This document shows, piece after piece, positions 41,008 to 45,131 of a stretch of DNA of 45,131 bases. Source of the stretch: Lachnospiraceae bacterium (GTDB taxonomy: Bacteria > Bacillota > Clostridia > Lachnospirales > Lachnospiraceae); contig JAQXGF010000065.1 of the NCBI GenBank assembly GCA_029006155.1, positions 1-45,131 of the forward strand, read 5' to 3'. Both the position numbers and the translations under genes were made by a program. The notes under the pieces were generated by a model. That model had not been told where the DNA came from. It worked only from the letters and a program-made list of their open reading frames with translations, and made no database searches. Each line of letters begins with the position of its first letter. The stretch's first letter is position 1.

Positions 41008-42537
41008 TTACTGCACATCCAGATCTGCTGTGATCTCATAATAATCACACGGATGCGCTGCCATGCCGGTCACATTTGCCTTCGTCACGATTCCCATATT
41101 CAGATGCGAAACGAAGAAAAATGCGTCATCGTCCAGAATTTTCTGCTGCAGCTCTACGGCAATCTTTCCACGTTCCTCTTTATCAAAGGTCTGGTGCAGC
41201 TTCTCTACCAGAGCCGTCACTTCCTCATTCTGATAGTTGCCATAATTCTTCGCACCGACCACCGTACTCGTAAAGAAGTACTCCGGATCTCCGGTCGGAG
41301 CGGTCGTAGTCGAACTTACATACACATCAAAATCCCCATTGCCTGCATAGGTACGGTGATCCGTCGTATCATTTACATCGACTTCGATTCCGATTTCCTT
41401 TAACGTCGACTGTGCATACTCGGCCAGCTTCGGCTGCTCCAGGCGGGTCGGGTAGGTCAGCCAGCTGATTGCAAGCTTCTGGCCGTCCTTCTCCCGGATC
41501 CCGTCTCCATCGGTATCCACCCAGCCGTCTTCTTCCAGAAGCGCTTTCGCCCCGTCCGGGTCATAGGATACGGTCGTCACTGCATCATTTCCATAAGAAA
41601 AGCTGCTCGGAAATGCCGCTTTGGCCGGAACGCCACGCCCCTGCATAATGACATTGCAGAAACCGTCCTTATCAATTCCCATCTCGATCGCTTTCCGTAC
41701 CGCATCATCCTGCATGATCTCCCGGTCAAAATTAAACTGTCCGAAGAAGCAGCGGCTCGTCGCAACGGAATTGATCGTATAGTCATCATTTTCAAACAGT
41801 GCATAGTTGTCATACTGCAGGCCATAGGTTCCCTGAATATCCCCTGTCTGAAGCGATGCGCTCAGTGCACTGGCATCCTCAAAGGATTTCACAATGATGT
41901 GATCGACTTTCACCTCTCCGCCCCAGTAGTTCTCGTTTTTCTCCAGCGTGATCTCGGTCGGGGAAACCGCAGTTGCCACATACGGGCCGGTACCTGCCAC
42001 ATTTGCATTTCCTGCCTCACCATCAATGCCGGCCTCCATATCAATGATTGCGCCATACGGATCTCCGAGATAGTTGATAATTGCCGGGCATGGCTCCTTC
42101 GTGTAGATGGTCACCGTCTGTCCGTCTGCCTCGATATGGTCGATCTGCAGATCTGCCGGAGCACGGTCGTGTACTTCGATCAGATGCTCCAGACATTCCT
42201 TTACTGCCTGCCCGTCCATCTTCCGGCCACTGGAAAAAGTGACGTCATCCCGAAGGGTGATCTTCACGGTTGTATCATTCACAAATTCATAATCGGTTGC
42301 CAGCCACGGCTCAACTTCCATATTGTCATTGTATTTGAACAGCGTCTCTCCTACCCCGTACCGAAGCGCACTCCAGCCGGAATAATTGTCATGCGGATTC
42401 AGTCCGGCATCTCCCATCGACTCTCCGTATCCGGTCGTCCCGTATACAAAGGTTTTCTCTTCCGCATTTCCCTGCATGGCTGCCAGACCTGCCAGCATGA
42501 CACCGGTTAAAATTGCTGCTGCTATTCTTCTCTTCAT
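41008..42537 (-). CDS. Substrate-binding protein of an Opp/Nik-type importer (SBP family 5)
   Basis: A 509-aa secreted cluster C binding protein. The signal peptide (MKRRIAAAILTGVMLAGLAA, cut near GNA-EE) has no lipobox Cys. Family features are GLNPHDNYSGWSALRYGVGE, the typical VKITLRDDVTFSSGRKMDGQ box and ANVAGTGPYVATAVSPTEIT. Related proteins bind peptides, Ni-chelates or opine metallophores; by overall pattern it is closer to NikA/CntA-like proteins than to long OppA, but this is a judgement by eye. It lies between the permease and ATPase genes, a common order. Confidence 0.88.
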   Translation of the reverse strand: MKRRIAAAILTGVMLAGLAAMQGNAEEKTFVYGTTGYGESMGDAGLNPHDNYSGWSALRYGVGETLFKYNDNMEVEPWLATDYEFVNDTTVKITLRDDVTFSSGRKMDGQAVKECLEHLIEVHDRAPADLQIDHIEADGQTVTIYTKEPCPAIINYLGDPYGAIIDMEAGIDGEAGNANVAGTGPYVATAVSPTEITLEKNENYWGGEVKVDHIIVKSFEDASALSASLQTGDIQGTYGLQYDNYALFENDDYTINSVATSRCFFGQFNFDREIMQDDAVRKAIEMGIDKDGFCNVIMQGRGVPAKAAFPSSFSYGNDAVTTVSYDPDGAKALLEEDGWVDTDGDGIREKDGQKLAISWLTYPTRLEQPKLAEYAQSTLKEIGIEVDVNDTTDHRTYAGNGDFDVYVSSTTTAPTGDPEYFFTSTVVGAKNYGNYQNEEVTALVEKLHQTFDKEERGKIAVELQQKILDDDAFFFVSHLNMGIVTKANVTGMAAHPCDYYEITADLDVQ

Positions 42538-42558
42538 CTTTGTTCATCCTTTCTGTTC

Positions 42559-42585
42559 AGGCGGATATCCTCAGTCCACCCCTGT
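42559..42585 (+). repeat. Possible interspersed repeat, copy F (diverged)
   Basis: AGGCGGATATCCTCAGTCCA then CCCCTGT matches about 19 of 25 positions of the left end of copies B and D. It is in the gap between the NikC-type permease and the binding-protein gene, same orientation as the others. Confidence 0.4.
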
Positions 42586-42748
42586 CCTGTGGCTCTCCTC
42601 TGCCTCTTTACCCACTGCTTATTGCTTTACCTGTCTATATCAACAACACGGTCGGCCGACCCGTCTGTCTGATATCTCATGTAACGCGGACATCCCTTAC
42701 CCGCTTTGCTGCTGCTCACAGCTATGATCACAAATGTGTCTGTATCGG

Positions 42749-43582
42749 CTAACTGATACTCTGATGATTTTTCGGGTCCAGATAATCCCGGAGTGTATCT
42801 CCGAGCAGATTGAATATCATCACCGTAATAAAAATCGCAAAGCCCGGTGCCAGCGCCATCCACGGCGCAATCTGAAGCATGCTCCGGCCATCGTTGATCA
42901 TGCTGCCCCATTCTGCCATCGGCGGCTTTACGCCAAGACCAAGGAAGGAAAGCCCTGCCAGCTCCATCATCATCGTTCCGATATCCAGCACCGCCGTGAC
43001 CAGAATCGGCCCTGCAATGTTCGGCAGTACATGCCGGATCAGCAGGTTCGGGACGGAACTTCCGGACAGACGTGCCACCATCATATATTCCGAATCCTTC
43101 TGGGCCAGTGTCAGTCCCCTCGCAAGCCGGGCAAACTTCGGCCAGCCAATCACAGCCAGCGCAATGATCGCATTCTGGATTCCCCCGCCAAGGACACCGG
43201 CGACCGCCAGTGCAAATACAAGGCTCGGGAATGCAAGAAAAAGATCCGATATCCGCATAAGCACCGTATCGGCAACGCCGCCATACCATCCGCCAAGAAT
43301 GCCCACAGCCGTACCCACGGCCGTCACGATCGCGACGAGCAGCAGCGTCGCATAAATGCTCGTCGTACTCCCGACCAGTACGCGGGAGAGCATGTCCCTG
43401 CCATACCGGTCTGTGCCAAACGGATGGGCCAGTGTAGGAGCCTTCTGCGCGAAAAGAAGATCCTGCGCATACGGGTCATACGGGCAGAGCTTTTCGGCAA
43501 ACGCCGCCACCAGCAAAAGCAGTATGGCAAGTGCAGAGAAAAAAATCAGCTTCCCTTTTATATGGTTCTTTCCCGTCTTCAT
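42749..43582 (-). CDS. ABC transporter permease (OppC/NikC type)
   Basis: A 277-aa permease. The N-terminal helix IFFSALAILLLLVAAFAEKL is followed by AHPFGTDRYGRDMLSRVLVG, the hallmark of the OppC/DppC/NikC group. Further helices and the EAA loop AQKDSEYMMVARLSGSSVPN follow. The start at 43582 overlaps the stop of the NikB-type gene as ATGA. Confidence 0.93.
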   Translation of the reverse strand: MKTGKNHIKGKLIFFSALAILLLLVAAFAEKLCPYDPYAQDLLFAQKAPTLAHPFGTDRYGRDMLSRVLVGSTTSIYATLLLVAIVTAVGTAVGILGGWYGGVADTVLMRISDLFLAFPSLVFALAVAGVLGGGIQNAIIALAVIGWPKFARLARGLTLAQKDSEYMMVARLSGSSVPNLLIRHVLPNIAGPILVTAVLDIGTMMMELAGLSFLGLGVKPPMAEWGSMINDGRSMLQIAPWMALAPGFAIFITVMIFNLLGDTLRDYLDPKNHQSIS

Positions 43583-44523
43583 CGTTCTTCCTCTCCCAGC
43601 CGGACCCGTGGATCCAGAAAATGATAGATCAGATCCGTGATCAGATTCACAAGTACATAAATCACCGCCATCCACGCCACATATGCCTGAATAATCGGAT
43701 AATCACGCATCGTGATCGCATCCACGGCCATCTTTCCCACGCCATCCCACATGAAGATCGTCTCCACAATCGTCGTCCCGCCCAGCAGGCTTCCGACCGA
43801 CAGCGCAAGCAGCGTAATAATCGACAGCATCGAAGCCCGCATGACATTTTTCCAGATAATCACGCTGCCCCGCACGCCTCTTGCACGTGCACCCGCGACA
43901 TAAGGCTTATTCAGCTCCTCCAGGACAGTAGCCCGGATCTGCCTTGTGTATTTGGATGCCATAGACACTGCCAGCGTCAGGGTTGGCAAGATCAGGCTGA
44001 CTGCCGTATTCCCGGATGTGATGACCGGAAGCCAGCCAAGGCGGATGGAAAAAAAGTACATCAGTACCAGCGCCGCAAAAAAATTCGGCATTGAATTCCC
44101 GATGAAGCTGAAAAAACGGATCAGATAATCGATCCAGCGGTTCTGCCGTACTGCGGAGAGCACGCCGAGCGGCAGCGCAATCAGCATGGTCGTAATCAAC
44201 GAGGAGACGGTCAGCAAAAGGGTCGCCGGAAGGCGCGATGCAAAGCTCTCATACACATCCTGCTTTGACACATAGCTCACTCCCATATCTCCGGTCAGCA
44301 TTCCGGAAAACCATTTTGCGTACTGCACCAGAAACGGCTGGTCCAGCCCGTATTCTTTTTTCGCCGCATCGATAATATCCTGGGAGACGGTCGTCCCCGC
44401 ATTGTCATACATATACGTGACCGCATCGCCTCCTGCCAGACGCATCATCCCAAATGACAGGAAGGTGATGCCAATCAGAATCGGAATCAGCTGTAAAAAC
44501 CGTTTTAAAATGTATTTGATCAT
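43579..44523 (-). CDS. ABC transporter permease (OppB/NikB type)
   Basis: A 314-aa permease. MIKYILKRFLQLIPILIGIT is the standard OppB/NikB N-terminus. The long extracytoplasmic loop (AAKKEYGLDQPFLVQYAKWF) and ARARGVRGSVIIWKNVMRAS, the EAA loop, are present. It starts 1 nt after the stop of the LysR-type gene and overlaps the NikC-type gene, so the regulator and importer are transcribed together as far as visible. Confidence 0.93.
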   Translation of the reverse strand: MIKYILKRFLQLIPILIGITFLSFGMMRLAGGDAVTYMYDNAGTTVSQDIIDAAKKEYGLDQPFLVQYAKWFSGMLTGDMGVSYVSKQDVYESFASRLPATLLLTVSSLITTMLIALPLGVLSAVRQNRWIDYLIRFFSFIGNSMPNFFAALVLMYFFSIRLGWLPVITSGNTAVSLILPTLTLAVSMASKYTRQIRATVLEELNKPYVAGARARGVRGSVIIWKNVMRASMLSIITLLALSVGSLLGGTTIVETIFMWDGVGKMAVDAITMRDYPIIQAYVAWMAVIYVLVNLITDLIYHFLDPRVRLGEEER

Positions 44524-44524
44524 A

Positions 44525-45131
44525 TCATCCCTGCTTTCCTGTATCTTCCGCCACCGCTTCCTTTTTCCGTTCTGCCGAAAGTTTCCGTTCCAGATACCGG
44601 ATCAGCTCCCGCACGCCATCATCCAGCGGTTCCTCCTTTCGTGTCACATACCCGAACCGGATGCGTCCGTCCGGCAGTTCCAGCCGCTTCCCGTAATTGG
44701 CATCCTGGTCTTCGGAGAGATAGCTTCCGCTTACATTTACCAGATCACTGCTTTTCAGCATCTTATCCATAATATAATCGCTGTTCGTGACGACCGCGAC
44801 ATCCAGATCCCGCCAGCTTAAAAAATTTTCCTCCCCGCTGTTTTCCATTGAGACATATTCATCCTGATAATTCTGGATGAACCGCTGATCCTTCAGCTCC
44901 TCCAAGGACACCGTATCACCATCCCCGGCGGCCAGCGCATTTCTCATTCCCGGATACACCCGAAGCTCACTCTCATGAAGGGTCACAAATGTCAGTCTGC
45001 TCTTTGCCAGCATATGGAGAAATTCTTCCTTCTGCTGCTCAAACACATAGACAAAGCCTGCATCGTCCAGGTAATCCCGCACCCGCTCAAGCACAGTCTC
45101 CACACCTGCGGTGTAGATCTGGTAGTGGTAG
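44525..45131 (-). CDS. LysR-type regulator, C-terminal effector domain (cut by window edge)
   Basis: About 200 C-terminal residues are present and the frame is open to the right edge (YHYQIYTAGVETVLERVRDY at the border). RLTFVTLHESELRVYPGMRN, SLEELKDQRFIQNYQDEYVS and DVAVVTNSDYIMDKM match the type 2 periplasmic-binding-like effector domain of LysR-type regulators. The helix-turn-helix would be outside the window, so the class is inferred. Its stop is 1 nt before the NikB-type permease start, suggesting it controls or is co-expressed with the importer. Confidence 0.7.
   Translation of the reverse strand, partial: YHYQIYTAGVETVLERVRDYLDDAGFVYVFEQQKEEFLHMLAKSRLTFVTLHESELRVYPGMRNALAAGDGDTVSLEELKDQRFIQNYQDEYVSMENSGEENFLSWRDLDVAVVTNSDYIMDKMLKSSDLVNVSGSYLSEDQDANYGKRLELPDGRIRFGYVTRKEEPLDDGVRELIRYLERKLSAERKKEAVAEDTGKQG

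Noticed and set aside
39117..44523. Naming the Opp/Nik-type importer as a nickel transporter (nikABCDE)
   Set aside because: The family covers peptides, nickel chelates and opine metallophores; no residue visible here decides the substrate.
1..45131. CRISPR arrays, tRNA, rRNA, prophage genes or replication origins
   Set aside because: None seen on reading both strands.

Overview
The window looks like chromosome of a spore-forming, anaerobic, mid-GC Firmicute of the Lachnospiraceae type. Supporting signs are spoVAA/spoVAB, HPr kinase (hprK), a class II galT, a purine pathway in which PurH is split into a stand-alone AICAR formyltransferase and a PurO-like IMP cyclohydrolase, AGGAGG-type ribosome sites, and several ATGA stop/start overlaps. 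Almost everything is on the minus strand; the exceptions are one MATE transporter and a pair of methyltransferases. No rRNA, tRNA, CRISPR array or prophage is visible.

0-16 kb is mostly housekeeping. A B12-binding radical SAM gene (cut by the left edge) is coupled to an ASKHA-domain gene. A tight uvrC / 56-aa ORF / hprK / glcK operon ends in a strong terminator. Then come greA, galT, the split purH pair behind a clear ZTP (pfl) riboswitch, a VOC protein, an ABC-class ATPase coupled to a Gfo/Idh oxidoreductase, and a small spoVA operon with a sigma-G-like promoter. 16-29 kb holds a MATE exporter and a sugar locus: LacI regulator, sugar-binding protein (broken by an internal deletion), two permeases, GH42 beta-galactosidase and GH43 enzyme. 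Galactokinase sits behind the regulator, and with galT it links galactoside breakdown to the Leloir pathway. A MutS-like ATPase follows.

29-45 kb is the accessory and most interesting part. It has three paralogous SAM methyltransferases (two in tandem on the plus strand, one at the end of a BtuCDF/FecCD-type importer operon), an IS605-type TnpB element inserted between them beside a remnant of an Rpn-family gene, a second MATE exporter, and a complete Opp/Nik-type importer with a LysR-type regulator at the right edge. Four promoters here share a CCCC-GG-type motif abutting the -35 box. They drive the methyltransferase pair (through a strongly folded about 180-nt leader), the importer/methyltransferase operon, a candidate small RNA of about 115 nt with an anti-Shine-Dalgarno loop, and an orphan promoter next to the TnpB element. 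I read this as one regulon, possibly for acquisition or handling of a metal, a metal chelate or a cofactor; the substrate is unknown.

A family of short intergenic repeats (consensus beginning GTCAAAGCGGATATTC) recurs in at least five, probably six, intergenic gaps in a single orientation.
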